Shown here one piece after another: positions 8,244-17,079 of a stretch of 64,000 nt of DNA. The DNA is from Janibacter sp. HTCC2649 (GTDB lineage: Bacteria; Actinomycetota; Actinomycetes; Actinomycetales; Dermatophilaceae). The stretch's first letter is position 1. Each line of letters starts with the position of its first letter. The position numbers and the translations under genes were made by a program. The notes under the pieces are model-generated. The model was not told the origin of the DNA, searched no databases, and saw only the letters and a program-made list of their open reading frames with translations. The stretch lies in the NCBI RefSeq assembly GCF_000152705.1, contig NZ_CH672413.1:3751046-3815045 (forward strand), written 5' to 3'.

Positions 8244-9812
8244 ATGGGTATGCCGGTGAGTGAGTCTGATCCCAAGGTCGCCGACGTCCGTCGTCGGCTG
8301 GAGCTCGCGCACGCCGCCTCGGCGACCGCGCCCGAGAAGGCGGCGGCCAAGCTCGCCTCCCAGGGCAAGCTCTATGTCCGCGACCGCATCGCCCTGCTCA
8401 TCGACGAGGGCAGCTTCATCGAGGACGGCCGCTACGCCAACGCCCTCTCCACGGGGCTGCCCGCCGATGGCGTGGTCACCGGCCGCGGCACGGTCGACGA
8501 CCGGCCCGTCATCGTCATTGCCAACGACCCGACGGTGAAAGCCGGGTCCTGGGGGGCGCTCACCGTCGAGAAGATCGTGCGCGCCACCGAGATGGCCCTG
8601 CGGGAGGAGCTGCCGATCTTCTGGTTCATCGACTCCGCCGGTGCCCGGATCACCGACCAGGTCGACATGTTCCCCGGGCGCCGCGGCGCCGGCCGCATCT
8701 TCCACAACCAGGTGGCCCTGTCGGGCAAGGTCCCGCAGATCTGCTGCCTCTTCGGGCCGTCGGCCGCTGGGGGCGCCTACATCCCCAGCTTCACCGACCT
8801 GCTCATCATGGTCGAGGGCAACGCAAGCATGTATCTCGGTAGCCCTCGCATGGCCGAAATGGTTGTGGGAGAAAAGGTTTCGCTCGAAGACATGGGCGGG
8901 GCGCGGATGCACTGCACCGTCTCCGGAGTCGGCGACATCCTCGTCCAGGACGATGCCGAGGCCATCGAGATGGCCAAGCTCTACTTCTCCTATGTGCCGC
9001 AGAACTGGCAGTCGCCGACCCCGTCCTACGAGGCCGAGGCGCCGCTGGCACCCCTCACCCGTGACTCGGTGCCCGAGCGCGAGAGCCAGCCGTTCGACGT
9101 CCACGACGTCATCGACGGGCTCATCGATGACGACAGCTTCTTCGAGATCAAGGCGCTCTTCGCCCCTGAGCTCGTCATCGGTTTGGGCCGCATGAACGGC
9201 GAGACCGTCGGCATCGTGGCCAACAACTCGATGGTCAAGGGTGGGGTGCTCTTCACCGACAGCGCCGACAAGGCTGCTCGCTTCATCTGGCTGTGCGACG
9301 CCTACTCGATCCCGCTCATCTATCTCGCCGACGTCCCCGGCTTCATGATCGGCTCCGAGGTCGAGCGCGGTGGCATCATCCGCCACGGTGCCAAGATGGT
9401 GTCCGCGGTCTCGTCGGCCACGGTGCCGCAGTTCTGCGTTGTCGTGCGCAAGGCCTACGGCGCCGGCCTCTACGCCATGGGCGGGCCCGGGTTCGGCCCG
9501 GACGCCACCATCGCGCTGCCCACGGCTCGCATCGCCGTCATGGGTCCCGAGGCCGCCGTCAACGCGGTCTATGCCAACAAGATCGCCGAGGTTGAGGCTG
9601 CTGAGGGTGTCGAGGCCCGTGACGCCTTCGTCGCCGAGAAGCGGCGTGAGTACGAAGAGGACGTCGACCTCGAACGCCTCGCGTCGGACCTCGTCATCGA
9701 CCAGGTCACCGAGCCCGAGCACTTGCGCGACGAGCTCCTCAAGCGCCTGCGTTACGCAGCGCACCGGGACCGCACGTTCGCAAGCAAGCGACGCGGCATA
9801 CCCCCCGTCTGA
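8244..9812 (+). CDS. Acyl-CoA carboxylase, carboxyltransferase (beta) subunit
   Basis: About 522 residues from ATG 8244 (a second ATG at 8250 is equally possible). Two crotonase-fold halves are visible: the N half with DSAGARI and GPSAAGGAY oxyanion-hole loops, and the C half with DVPGFMIGSEVE and KAYGAGLYAMGGPGF. It transfers carboxyl from biotin to an acyl-CoA. With the acyl-CoA dehydrogenase and LiuR-like regulator, methylcrotonyl-CoA or another branched-chain acyl-CoA is a reasonable substrate, but propionyl-CoA cannot be excluded. No biotin-carrying alpha subunit is in the window. A second beta subunit lies at 19243-20883. Confidence 0.88.
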   Translation: MGMPVSESDPKVADVRRRLELAHAASATAPEKAAAKLASQGKLYVRDRIALLIDEGSFIEDGRYANALSTGLPADGVVTGRGTVDDRPVIVIANDPTVKAGSWGALTVEKIVRATEMALREELPIFWFIDSAGARITDQVDMFPGRRGAGRIFHNQVALSGKVPQICCLFGPSAAGGAYIPSFTDLLIMVEGNASMYLGSPRMAEMVVGEKVSLEDMGGARMHCTVSGVGDILVQDDAEAIEMAKLYFSYVPQNWQSPTPSYEAEAPLAPLTRDSVPERESQPFDVHDVIDGLIDDDSFFEIKALFAPELVIGLGRMNGETVGIVANNSMVKGGVLFTDSADKAARFIWLCDAYSIPLIYLADVPGFMIGSEVERGGIIRHGAKMVSAVSSATVPQFCVVVRKAYGAGLYAMGGPGFGPDATIALPTARIAVMGPEAAVNAVYANKIAEVEAAEGVEARDAFVAEKRREYEEDVDLERLASDLVIDQVTEPEHLRDELLKRLRYAAHRDRTFASKRRGIPPV

Positions 9813-9815
9813 TTC

Positions 9816-10133
9816 TCAACCGCCGGCGATCGCGCGCAGCGCGGTCAAATGCTGCGCGTATGCCGTCCGCCCCCGGCTGGTGAGCGAGAGCCACGTGCGT
9901 GGCCGCTTGCCGACGTAGCCCTTGCGGATCTTGACGTAGCCGGCGGTTTCGAGGGCGCTGGCCTGCTTGGACAGGACCGAGTCGGAGACCTCGATGGCGT
10001 CGCGGACGGTGGCGAAGTCGCTCTCGTCGACCGTCGCGAGGGCGGCGACGATGCTGAACCGGACGGGCGCGTGGATGACCTCGTCGAGCTGGAAGCGGGC
10101 ATGACCCGTTGCCGGGCTTTTCCCAGGGGTCAT
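9816..10133 (-). CDS. Winged-helix transcriptional regulator (MarR/HTH_34 type)
   Basis: 105 residues. The fold reads HAPVRFSIVAALATV, then SDSVLSKQASALETAGYVKIRKG (recognition helix plus beginning of wing) and RTWLSLTSRGRTAYAQHL, typical of the small winged-helix PF13601-type repressors that sit beside a membrane protein. Its ATG overlaps the stop of the membrane-protein gene by 4 bases. It is probably an autorepressor: a perfect palindrome covers the single promoter of the pair (10636-10675). Confidence 0.85.
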   Translation of the reverse strand: MTPGKSPATGHARFQLDEVIHAPVRFSIVAALATVDESDFATVRDAIEVSDSVLSKQASALETAGYVKIRKGYVGKRPRTWLSLTSRGRTAYAQHLTALRAIAGG

Positions 10134-10606
10134 CGGCGTTGGCCGTAGAAGATCACGTGACCAGCGGCCAGGGACGGCAGGGAGGTGACGATGCCGACGA
10201 TCGCGTAGACCCACCAGTGGTCGGGCTGGTCGCCGATGCCGGCGACGCGGTTGTCGCCCTGGCGGATGTTCATCCAGATGATCGACGCGAGCACGAGGAT
10301 CGCCGAGCCGATGACCCCGACGTAGCCGATCTGGCGCGCGTTGCGGGGGACGGTGTTGGCCGCACGTCGCTGCCATGCGGCCAGGCTGAACAGCGTGACG
10401 ATGTAGAGGCCGAGAAGGATCCCTTCACCCCAGCCGCTGCCGTCGACGAGCCGGTAGGCCGCAACGTAGACACCCATCAGGAGACCGAAGCCGGCGGTGG
10501 CGAGGCCGTGGATGCGGCGGTCGCGGTCGGTCGCGAGGCTGGCGTTCTCGGCCTGCTCGAGGGCGGCGCGGGCCTGGGCTGCGTCGTTGCTGGAGGTGGC
10601 GTTCAT
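10130..10606 (-). CDS. Four-helix membrane protein of a regulator/membrane-protein operon
   Basis: 158 residues with a charged helical N terminus (1-33) and four hydrophobic segments at about 37-51, 62-77, 94-111 and 132-148. AGGGGA precedes the ATG. It is co-transcribed with the winged-helix regulator, with an ATGA overlap. Pairs like this are widespread in actinobacteria, but the function of the membrane partner is not known to me. It may sense or respond to membrane stress. Confidence 0.75.
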   Translation of the reverse strand: MNATSSNDAAQARAALEQAENASLATDRDRRIHGLATAGFGLLMGVYVAAYRLVDGSGWGEGILLGLYIVTLFSLAAWQRRAANTVPRNARQIGYVGVIGSAILVLASIIWMNIRQGDNRVAGIGDQPDHWWVYAIVGIVTSLPSLAAGHVIFYGQRR

Positions 10607-10635
10607 GACTGTCCCCTGTCGTTGTCGATGAGGAG

Positions 10636-10675
10636 ACTCTAAGAAACTACTTTCCAACCTGTCAAGTAGTTTCTT
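10636..10675 (-). promoter_or_regulatory. Promoter with overlapping 12-base inverted-repeat operator
   Basis: On the - strand a consensus -35 TTGACA (10660-10665), an 18-base spacer and TAGAGT (10636-10641) form a strong promoter for the membrane-protein/regulator operon. Perfect inverted arms AAGAAACTACTT (10641-10652) and AAGTAGTTTCTT (10664-10675), 11 bases apart, cover both boxes. The -35 overlaps the maf stop codon. This is the expected operator of the wHTH repressor. Confidence 0.8.
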
Positions 10676-11345
10676 CGGCTGATGTCCGCAGGGCGTGCCA
10701 GGGGACGCCGAGCTCTGCGAGGAGCTCGCGCAGCAGCGGCAGGGAGACTCCGACGACATTGGAGGGGTCGCCCTCGATGGCGCGGACGTAGGGCGCACCG
10801 AGCCCGTCGAGAGTGAACGCGCCGGCGACGTGCATCGGCTCGCCGGTCGCGACATAGGCCGCGATCTCGTCGTCGTCGATCTGCGCAAAGTGCACCGTGG
10901 TCGATGCGGTGGCGCCGACGACGCCACTGGTTCCACCATCATCGGGGTCGCGGTCGTCAATGAGCCAGTGGCCGGTGTGGAGCACCCCCGAGCGGCCACG
11001 CATGCGCTGCCAGCGCGATGTCGCCTCAGCGGCGTCGGCGGGTTTGCCGTGGATCTCGCCATCAAGCTCGAGAACCGAATCGCAGCCCAGGACAAGGCAT
11101 TCGGGCTCGTCGTCATCGATGCGAGTGCGCACGACGTCCTCGGCCTTGGCCCGAGCGAGGAGTAGTGCGACGTCGCCCGGGGGCAAGGTGCCGTGGATCT
11201 CCTCGGCTGCCGCGAGAGCGGCGTCCTCGTCGAGGCTGCTCACCTGAACGGTGGGCTCGACGCCAGCGGAGCGAAGGGTCGCGAGTCGGGCCGGCGAGGC
11301 GGAGGCAAGGACAAGAACGGTGGGCTTCAACGGGCGAGAGGGCAC
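10662..11345 (-). CDS. maf: Maf nucleotide pyrophosphatase
   Basis: 227 residues. The N terminus LASASPARLATLRSAGV is the Maf signature (S/R substrate phosphate contacts), LGCDSVLELDGEIHGKP contains the catalytic Asp and Lys, and the AGAFTLDGLGAPYV and DPSNVVGVSLPLL blocks are diagnostic. Maf enzymes hydrolyse non-canonical or pyrimidine nucleoside triphosphates, or 7-methyl-GTP, to monophosphates as a house-cleaning function. GTG start with a leaderless promoter. Substrate subclass is not decided. Confidence 0.93.
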   Translation of the reverse strand: MPSRPLKPTVLVLASASPARLATLRSAGVEPTVQVSSLDEDAALAAAEEIHGTLPPGDVALLLARAKAEDVVRTRIDDDEPECLVLGCDSVLELDGEIHGKPADAAEATSRWQRMRGRSGVLHTGHWLIDDRDPDDGGTSGVVGATASTTVHFAQIDDDEIAAYVATGEPMHVAGAFTLDGLGAPYVRAIEGDPSNVVGVSLPLLRELLAELGVPWHALRTSAEETT

Positions 11346-11351
11346 GCCCTC

Positions 11352-11357
11352 ACCGTA
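11352..11357 (-). promoter_or_regulatory. maf: Leaderless promoter -10 for maf
   Basis: TACGGT on the - strand is 6 bases before the GTG start at 11345. Confidence 0.55.
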
Positions 11358-11420
11358 GGGTGTCGGGGGCCTCCGAGGAGGAAGGGGGAGGCCACTCCGA
11401 ACGACGAACGGAATCTCTGC

Positions 11421-11921
11421 ATGCGCTTGACGTCACGTCGCCACCGCTCCGGAGGTCTCGCAGCAGCACGACGACTCGTGCTCATGGGCGTCGTCCTCAT
11501 CGTGGCGGGCGCCTTTGCCGCGGCCCTCCAATCGCTCGACGCCGGGCCGGGCGCACCATCGCTCGCCACGTCGCAGAGCAGTCGCAGTCCTCACGCCACG
11601 AGCGCGCCCTCCACGGTGACCCCGGATGCGTCATCGTCGGAGACGGCGTCGCCGACGACCGAGGATCCGGCGACATCAGGCCCGGCGACCGAGCCCAGCG
11701 ACGCGCGGACTTCGGCCGAGACGCCCAGTGTGACGCCGGAGGCGACCGAACCCGACCCTGCAAGGACATCTTCACCCTCGCGTTCCGCCAAGCGGACGCC
11801 TCCGCCGTCCACGGCGGCGCCCAGCACTCCTCCGCCGGGGCCAGCGCCGAGTTCGTCGCCGACGCCTGCACCCACGCAGGGCTCAATGCTCGATGAGTTG
11901 CTGGACCTGCTGGGGAACTAG
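11421..11921 (+). CDS. Small membrane-anchored Ser/Thr/Pro-rich protein
   Basis: 166 residues from ATG 11421. A basic N terminus (RLTSRRHRS) and one hydrophobic segment (about 18-36, VLMGVVLIVAGAFAAAL) suggest a signal anchor. The rest is low-complexity Ser/Thr/Pro/Ala, ending in a short hydrophobic helix MLDELLDLLG that may bind a partner. The frame is open upstream to 11193, but that would overlap maf and lacks protein character. It overlaps the convergent antiporter stop by 4 bases. No family recognised. Confidence 0.55.
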   Translation: MRLTSRRHRSGGLAAARRLVLMGVVLIVAGAFAAALQSLDAGPGAPSLATSQSSRSPHATSAPSTVTPDASSSETASPTTEDPATSGPATEPSDARTSAETPSVTPEATEPDPARTSSPSRSAKRTPPPSTAAPSTPPPGPAPSSSPTPAPTQGSMLDELLDLLGN

Positions 11922-13840
11922 CCGAGGACCTCGTCCACGAAGCACCAGCGCCACGCCTCGCCCGGCTCGAGCGACCGCATCACCGGGTGCTTGTCTGCCA
12001 CGAAGTGCTTCGCGGCGTGCTGCCCCTCGGACGAGTCGCAGCAGCCGACGTTGCCGCACGACACGCAGACCCGCAGGTGCACCCAGGTCATGCCTTCACG
12101 CAGGCAGTCCACGCAGCCCTCGGTGCTCGTCGGCACCGCGCAGTCGGGCAGGGAGGTGAGGTGCTCGCAGCCGGGTGACACCTGGTCCGGTGTGAGAAGG
12201 GGAGTGTCGCGCAACCGGGCAGCGCGGTTCATGCTCCAGGTGAGGGCGGCTTCCTCCGCGTCCAGCTGGTTCATCACGCTCGACAGGATCTCGTGGTCCA
12301 CGTCGTCCTCGTCACGGATGCGGACGAGCTCGCGCCGCTCGGCGTCCAGCATGACCATGCGCAGTCGCCGTCGGGTCTCCGTCGGGGGCTCCGACTCGCT
12401 CGGTCCCAGAGTGCCGAGTCGCTCCCAGATGCGATTGACCCTCAGCTCCGCGTTGTTGCGAAGCTCCTGTGCCACAGCGGGATCGAGGTTCGGCTCGTCA
12501 TCGAGCGAGCGCAGACCGGCGCCCGTCGCGGCCTGCACGACGGTGGCTTCCTGGAGCGCGTCCTCACGCGGGTCTGGCCCTCTCACGCCCAGGGCACGGG
12601 CCAGCGCAGGAAGCGTCGAGGACTGCAGGCCCAGGGTTCCGACGGTGACGATGAGGGCGATGAGGATGAGCGTGGGGCGCTCGGGAGTGGTCGCCGGGAG
12701 GGTGAGGGCTGCCGCCAACGTCACCACGCCACGCATGCCGGCCCACGAGGTGACGGCGATGCTGGCCGCCTTGCCCGGCACCCGTTCTGCGCCCCCGAGT
12801 CGCGCGGAGATCCAGCTGAACGGGAACATCCACACCGGCCGCAGGACGAGTACGGCCAGAAGCACGACGAGTCCGACCACGACGGCACGACCGAGCGAGA
12901 TCTCGCTCGCCTGCACGTCGGCGACCGTGCTCGACAGTTGCAGCCCGATGAGGAGGAAGACGGTGTTCTCGAGGAGGAAGGTGATGCTGGCCCAGTTGAC
13001 GCGTTCGCTGAGCCGCGAGGCTGCGGACTGCAGGACCAGGGACTTGTGCGCGAGGAGGAGCCCTGTGGTCACGACCGCGAGCACGCCGCTGGCGCCGAGC
13101 TGCTCGGCCGGGAGGTAGGACAGGAACGGCGCCGCGAACGACAGGGCGGTGTCGGACGTCGCTTCGTTGAGGTTCTTGCGGATGAGCCCGATGAGCATGA
13201 AGACGACCCAGCCCACACCCACGCCCCCGACGACGGCCAGGCTGAAGTCGCGGGCCACCGAACTCGTGGAGACCGGTCCGTGAGAGGCCAATCCGTGATG
13301 CGAGGTGGCCAGCCCAGCGGCCGCGATTGCGGTCCGCAAGGTCACGAGGGCGGTCGCGTCGTTGAGCAGTGATTCGCCCTCGAGGATCGTGGTGATCCTG
13401 CGTGGCAGACCGATTCCACGCGCGACGGCGGTCGCGGCAACGGCGTCGGGGGGTGCCACGATCGCGCCGAGTGCCACCGCCACGGTGAACGGCACGGCCG
13501 GAAGCAACCACCACGCGAGCAGCGCAACGCCGAACGTCGTGAAGAGCACGAGCCCCACCGACAGGCCAAGAATCGGTAGGCGATTGGCGCGGATGTCGAC
13601 CAGCGACGTGTTCAGCGCGGCGGCATACAACAGCGGTGGGAGCAGGCCGAGGAGGACGACGTCAGGGTCGAGCGAGACGTCGGGGATGAAGGGCAGCACG
13701 GACGCGATGAGTCCGACGATGAGGAGCGCGATCGGGGCGGGCAGTCCGAGCGGGGCGCTGAGGCGCGCCACGAGGATGACGGTCACGGCGATGGCGGCGA
13801 GCGTGAGGGCGAGGTCCACCTGCACATTGTCGGGGATCAC
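11918..13840 (-). CDS. CPA1 Na+/H+ antiporter with C-terminal UBP-type zinc finger
   Basis: 640 residues. About 12 membrane helices (1-420) with the antiporter core around GAIVAPPDAVAATAV (helix 5, the ion-binding Asp) and LEGESLLNDATALV. A hydrophilic cytoplasmic region (about 430-555) of helices follows. The last 85 residues contain a ZnF-UBP module: C..H....DC...CVDCLREG..WVHLRVCVSCGNVGCCDSSEGQHAAKHF with paired Cys/His ligands (given here in fragments). Sodium or potassium efflux in exchange for protons is expected; the zinc finger could gate the transporter or bind a C-terminal peptide. Start is GTG, and nearby alternatives are possible. Confidence 0.9.
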   Translation of the reverse strand: MIPDNVQVDLALTLAAIAVTVILVARLSAPLGLPAPIALLIVGLIASVLPFIPDVSLDPDVVLLGLLPPLLYAAALNTSLVDIRANRLPILGLSVGLVLFTTFGVALLAWWLLPAVPFTVAVALGAIVAPPDAVAATAVARGIGLPRRITTILEGESLLNDATALVTLRTAIAAAGLATSHHGLASHGPVSTSSVARDFSLAVVGGVGVGWVVFMLIGLIRKNLNEATSDTALSFAAPFLSYLPAEQLGASGVLAVVTTGLLLAHKSLVLQSAASRLSERVNWASITFLLENTVFLLIGLQLSSTVADVQASEISLGRAVVVGLVVLLAVLVLRPVWMFPFSWISARLGGAERVPGKAASIAVTSWAGMRGVVTLAAALTLPATTPERPTLILIALIVTVGTLGLQSSTLPALARALGVRGPDPREDALQEATVVQAATGAGLRSLDDEPNLDPAVAQELRNNAELRVNRIWERLGTLGPSESEPPTETRRRLRMVMLDAERRELVRIRDEDDVDHEILSSVMNQLDAEEAALTWSMNRAARLRDTPLLTPDQVSPGCEHLTSLPDCAVPTSTEGCVDCLREGMTWVHLRVCVSCGNVGCCDSSEGQHAAKHFVADKHPVMRSLEPGEAWRWCFVDEVLG

Positions 13841-13876
13841 CGCTCGCCGTGTGACGAACCTACGAGACCGTAAGTC

Positions 13877-13905
13877 TTGCGAGGTTGGTTACCCAACGGT
13901 AGGTT
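13877..13905 (+). promoter_or_regulatory. Lipase promoter with palindrome in the spacer
   Basis: TTGCGA (13877-13882), a 17-base spacer and TAGGTT (13900-13905) form a sigma70-like promoter. The spacer contains GTTGG-TTAC-CCAAC, an inverted repeat placed where a repressor would block polymerase. AAAGG lies before the lipase ATG. Confidence 0.55.
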
Positions 13906-13959
13906 TCAGCCACCGCGAAGTGCTCTTTCGCTCGACCTCCACTCGAACAAAGGCTGACA

Positions 13960-15237
13960 ATGACGTCACGCATGTTCCGCCGGGCTCTCGTCCCGCTCGC
14001 CACCCTCGGTCTCACGGCCGCCCTGGCCGCACCCGCTTTCGCTGGCCCGGACTCCATCCCCGGCACTGCTGGCGCGACGACCGTCACCAACACCCCCGAG
14101 CCGGCCCGCCCAGCCTTCTACGAACCGCCGGCGGCCATTTCCGGCACTCCGGGCACGATCATCCGCTCCCAACCGGCCACCGAGTTCATCGACCCGTTGG
14201 GGCTGTCGAGCCTGACCGTGTCGGCCACCCGCGTCATGTACGCGTCGAAGGACCGGCTCGCTCGGCCCATCGCCGTGACCGGCACGATCTTCGAGCCGAA
14301 GACGCCGTGGATCGGCCTGAGCTCCCGCCCGCTGATCAGCTTCGCCCCGGGGACGATGGGCGTCGGCGACAGGTGCGCCCCGTCTCGCCAGCTCGCCGAG
14401 AGCTTCACGATGTACGAAAAGATCTTCATGCAGGGACTCATCAACCGTGGCTATGCCGTCGCGCTCACCGACTACCAGGGCCTGGGGACGCCGGGAACGC
14501 ACACCTACATGAACCGCGCCGCGCAGGGCCAGGCCGTGCTCGACATCGCCCGCGCCGCCCTCAAGCGCCCCGGGACCACGCTCAGGAGCACGACACCGGT
14601 TGGCCTGTACGGCTACTCGCAGGGCGGCGGTGCGGCCGCATCCGCGGCTGAGCTCGCGGGCACCTATGCCCCTGAGCTCAAGGTCAAGGGCACCGTCGCC
14701 GGGGCCGTGCCGGCGGATCTCGCCAAGGTCGCGGCCAACCTCGACAAGAGCTTCTACGCCGAATTCCTCAACTACGCCCTGCTCGGTCTGGCGGCCGGGC
14801 ACGGCATCGACATCAACTCCTACCTCAACGATGCGGGCAAGGCCGTCGCCAAGCGCACCGAGGGGAGTTGCGTCTTCGACCTCGCCAACTCGGCCTTCCA
14901 GAACTCGGCGACCCTCACCAAGGACGGCCGGCCGATCACGGCCTACCTCGCCGAAGAGCCCTTCAAGTCGGTCATCGCCGAGAACCGCATCGGCAACCGC
15001 AAGCCGTCCGCGCCCGTGCTGATCTCGCACTCGCTCATCGACGACGTCATTCCCTACGCCGTGGGCAAGCAGCTCGCCAAGGACTGGTGTGGCAAGGGAG
15101 CCAACGTGCGTCTGTCGGCCAACGTCGGGCCCACGCACATCGGTGGCGCGTTCCCCTCGTCCGCAGAGAGCTACGCCTTCTTCGAGGCGCGCTTCGCCGG
15201 ACTCCCGCAGGTCAGTGGTTGCTGGCTGATCTGGTGA
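13960..15237 (+). CDS. Secreted lipase, LIP (PF03583) family
   Basis: 425 residues with a signal peptide (1-29, cleavage near AAPAFA). Alpha/beta-hydrolase fold with nucleophile Ser220 in GYSQGG, Asp in SLIDDVIPY and His in VGPTHIGG, as in Candida lipase A-like and mycobacterial secretory lipases. It would hydrolyse triglycerides or other esters outside the cell. It is transcribed alone, with its own promoter and a strong terminator after it. Cys at CAPS and late CWLIW may form a disulphide. Confidence 0.9.
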   Translation: MTSRMFRRALVPLATLGLTAALAAPAFAGPDSIPGTAGATTVTNTPEPARPAFYEPPAAISGTPGTIIRSQPATEFIDPLGLSSLTVSATRVMYASKDRLARPIAVTGTIFEPKTPWIGLSSRPLISFAPGTMGVGDRCAPSRQLAESFTMYEKIFMQGLINRGYAVALTDYQGLGTPGTHTYMNRAAQGQAVLDIARAALKRPGTTLRSTTPVGLYGYSQGGGAAASAAELAGTYAPELKVKGTVAGAVPADLAKVAANLDKSFYAEFLNYALLGLAAGHGIDINSYLNDAGKAVAKRTEGSCVFDLANSAFQNSATLTKDGRPITAYLAEEPFKSVIAENRIGNRKPSAPVLISHSLIDDVIPYAVGKQLAKDWCGKGANVRLSANVGPTHIGGAFPSSAESYAFFEARFAGLPQVSGCWLIW

Positions 15238-15263
15238 CCCTGACGGACTGAACCACAACGCAG

Positions 15264-15299
15264 GGTATGCCGGTCGCTCACCCGAGCGACCGGCATACC
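15264..15299. terminator. Bidirectional terminator built from an inverted pair of the GTATGCCG motif
   Basis: Perfect 16-base arms (15264-15279 and 15284-15299) with an ACCC loop, followed by TTTCGCGTTT. The outer part of each arm is GGTATGCCG/CGGCATACC. It separates the lipase (+) from the DUF885 gene (-). Confidence 0.9.
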
Positions 15300-15365
15300 T
15301 TTCGCGTTTCGGTCCGTCCCGAACTCACCCATTGGACGGTTGGGGACGCGACACGCCAAACCCGA

Positions 15366-17072
15366 TCAGGCCCGCAGGGCCTCCACGAGGACGTCCAGCC
15401 CGACCGAACCCACATCGAGGGCGCGGCGGTGGAACGCCTTGGGGTCGAACGAATCGCCCTCTCTCGCAGCGGTTTCATCGCGCAGCTGCATCCAGATGCG
15501 CTCGCCGATCTTGTAGCTCGGGGCCTGACCCGGCCAGCCGAGGTAGCGGTCGAGCTCGAAGCGGAGCGAAGCCTCGTCGTTGTTGGCGTGGGCGCTGAGG
15601 TACTGCCAGGCCTTGTCGTAGGTCCAGTCGCCGCCGCCGACCTCGGCCGGTGCCTCGAACCCACAGTGGATGCCGATGTCGAGCACGACGCGGGCGGCTC
15701 GCAGTGACTGCGCGTCGAGGAAGCCGAGGTAGTTGCCGGGGTCGTCCATGTAGCCGAGCTCGGTCATGAGCCGCTCCGCGTAGAGGGCCCACCCCTCGCC
15801 GTGACCGCTCACCCAGCAGAGCATCCGGCGCCAACGGTTGAGCAGCTCGGCGCGATAGGTCGTCTGCGCCACCTGGAGGTGATGCCCCGGCACGCCCTCG
15901 TGATAGACGGTGCTCAGCTCGGCCCAGGTCCCGAACGTCTCGACACCCTTGGGCACCGACCACCACATGCGCCCCGGGCGGGTGAAGTCTTCGCTCGGGC
16001 CGGTGTAGTAGATGCCCCCGGTGTGGGTCGGCGCGATCCGGCACTCGATGGTGCGCACGGGTTCGGGGATGTCGAAGTGGGTGCCGTCGAGCAGGTCCAT
16101 GACCTCGTCGGCCTTGGTCTGCATCCACTTCTGGAGAGCGTCCGTGCCTTCGAGCTTGTATGCCGGGTCCTCACCGAGCGCTGCGATGGCCTCCTTGATA
16201 CTGGCGCCAGGTGTGATGCGGTCGGCCGTCCGGCGCATCTCGGCGTCGAGGCGGGCGGTCTCCTCCTGGCCCCACGCGTAGGTCTCCTCGAGGTCGACGG
16301 TGGCGCCGAGGAAGACGCGGCTCGCGACCTGGTAGTGCTCGCGGCCGACGGCATCCTCGGGGCGGGCGCGGGGGAGGAGCTCGTTGGCGAGGAAGGTCTT
16401 GAGGTCGGCGTAGGCGTCGGCGGCCCGTTGGGCGGCTGCGACGAGGTCGGCCTGGGCGGCGTCGGGCAGGGGAGTGTCACCGCCGGTGCGGGCGTCGGCG
16501 GCGAAGGTCGCGAAGAAGCCCTTGTCACCGACGAGGTCGTCGCACTGTGCGATGCAGGCCTTGACCTGGCGCCGGGCGGAAATGCGGGTGGGGTCGGCGT
16601 CGACCGAGGCGAGGAGCGAACCGCGCCACTGCTCAAGGGCGGTCGGGAGGGCGCCGAGGCGGCGGGTGACCGTCGCCCACTCCTCCTGGGTGTCGGTCGG
16701 CATGAGGTCGAAGACATCACGCACCGACTGCATGGGGGAGGCGATGACGTTGAGGTCGCACTGGTCGAGACCGGCCTCGTGGAGGTCGACGTCGAGCTGG
16801 AGCCGCTCGCGCATGGCGGCGATCGTCACGCGGTCGATGTCGTCCTGAGGTTCGACGGTGTTTAGCTGGGCGAGGGTGGCGCGGGCGAGGTCGGCACGAG
16901 CGCGATATCCCTGCGGCGAGAAGTCGTCGAACTCGTCCTGGCGAACGTCGACGCCGAGATAGGTCGCCTCGATCGGGCTGTTCTGCATCACGGCATCGAA
17001 GTGCTGTTCGGCGATGGCATCAACGGGTGTGGGAGTGCGAGCGGCGGTGGGCGCGGCAGGAGAGTCAGTCAC
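15366..17072 (-). CDS. DUF885 family metallopeptidase-like protein
   Basis: 568 residues from GTG 17072. DUF885 proteins have a thermolysin-like fold; here the zinc site is HEGVPGHH with a downstream SGHGEGWALYAERL that supplies the Glu ligand. No signal peptide is seen, so it is probably cytoplasmic. Family members act as carboxypeptidases on peptides or have unknown substrates. The start is supported by a leaderless -10 seven bases upstream; the longer frame adds 19 basic residues with no ribosome site. A hairpin repeat lies upstream (17121-17153). Confidence 0.88.
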   Translation of the reverse strand: MTDSPAAPTAARTPTPVDAIAEQHFDAVMQNSPIEATYLGVDVRQDEFDDFSPQGYRARADLARATLAQLNTVEPQDDIDRVTIAAMRERLQLDVDLHEAGLDQCDLNVIASPMQSVRDVFDLMPTDTQEEWATVTRRLGALPTALEQWRGSLLASVDADPTRISARRQVKACIAQCDDLVGDKGFFATFAADARTGGDTPLPDAAQADLVAAAQRAADAYADLKTFLANELLPRARPEDAVGREHYQVASRVFLGATVDLEETYAWGQEETARLDAEMRRTADRITPGASIKEAIAALGEDPAYKLEGTDALQKWMQTKADEVMDLLDGTHFDIPEPVRTIECRIAPTHTGGIYYTGPSEDFTRPGRMWWSVPKGVETFGTWAELSTVYHEGVPGHHLQVAQTTYRAELLNRWRRMLCWVSGHGEGWALYAERLMTELGYMDDPGNYLGFLDAQSLRAARVVLDIGIHCGFEAPAEVGGGDWTYDKAWQYLSAHANNDEASLRFELDRYLGWPGQAPSYKIGERIWMQLRDETAAREGDSFDPKAFHRRALDVGSVGLDVLVEALRA

Positions 17073-17079
17073 CCGCCGC

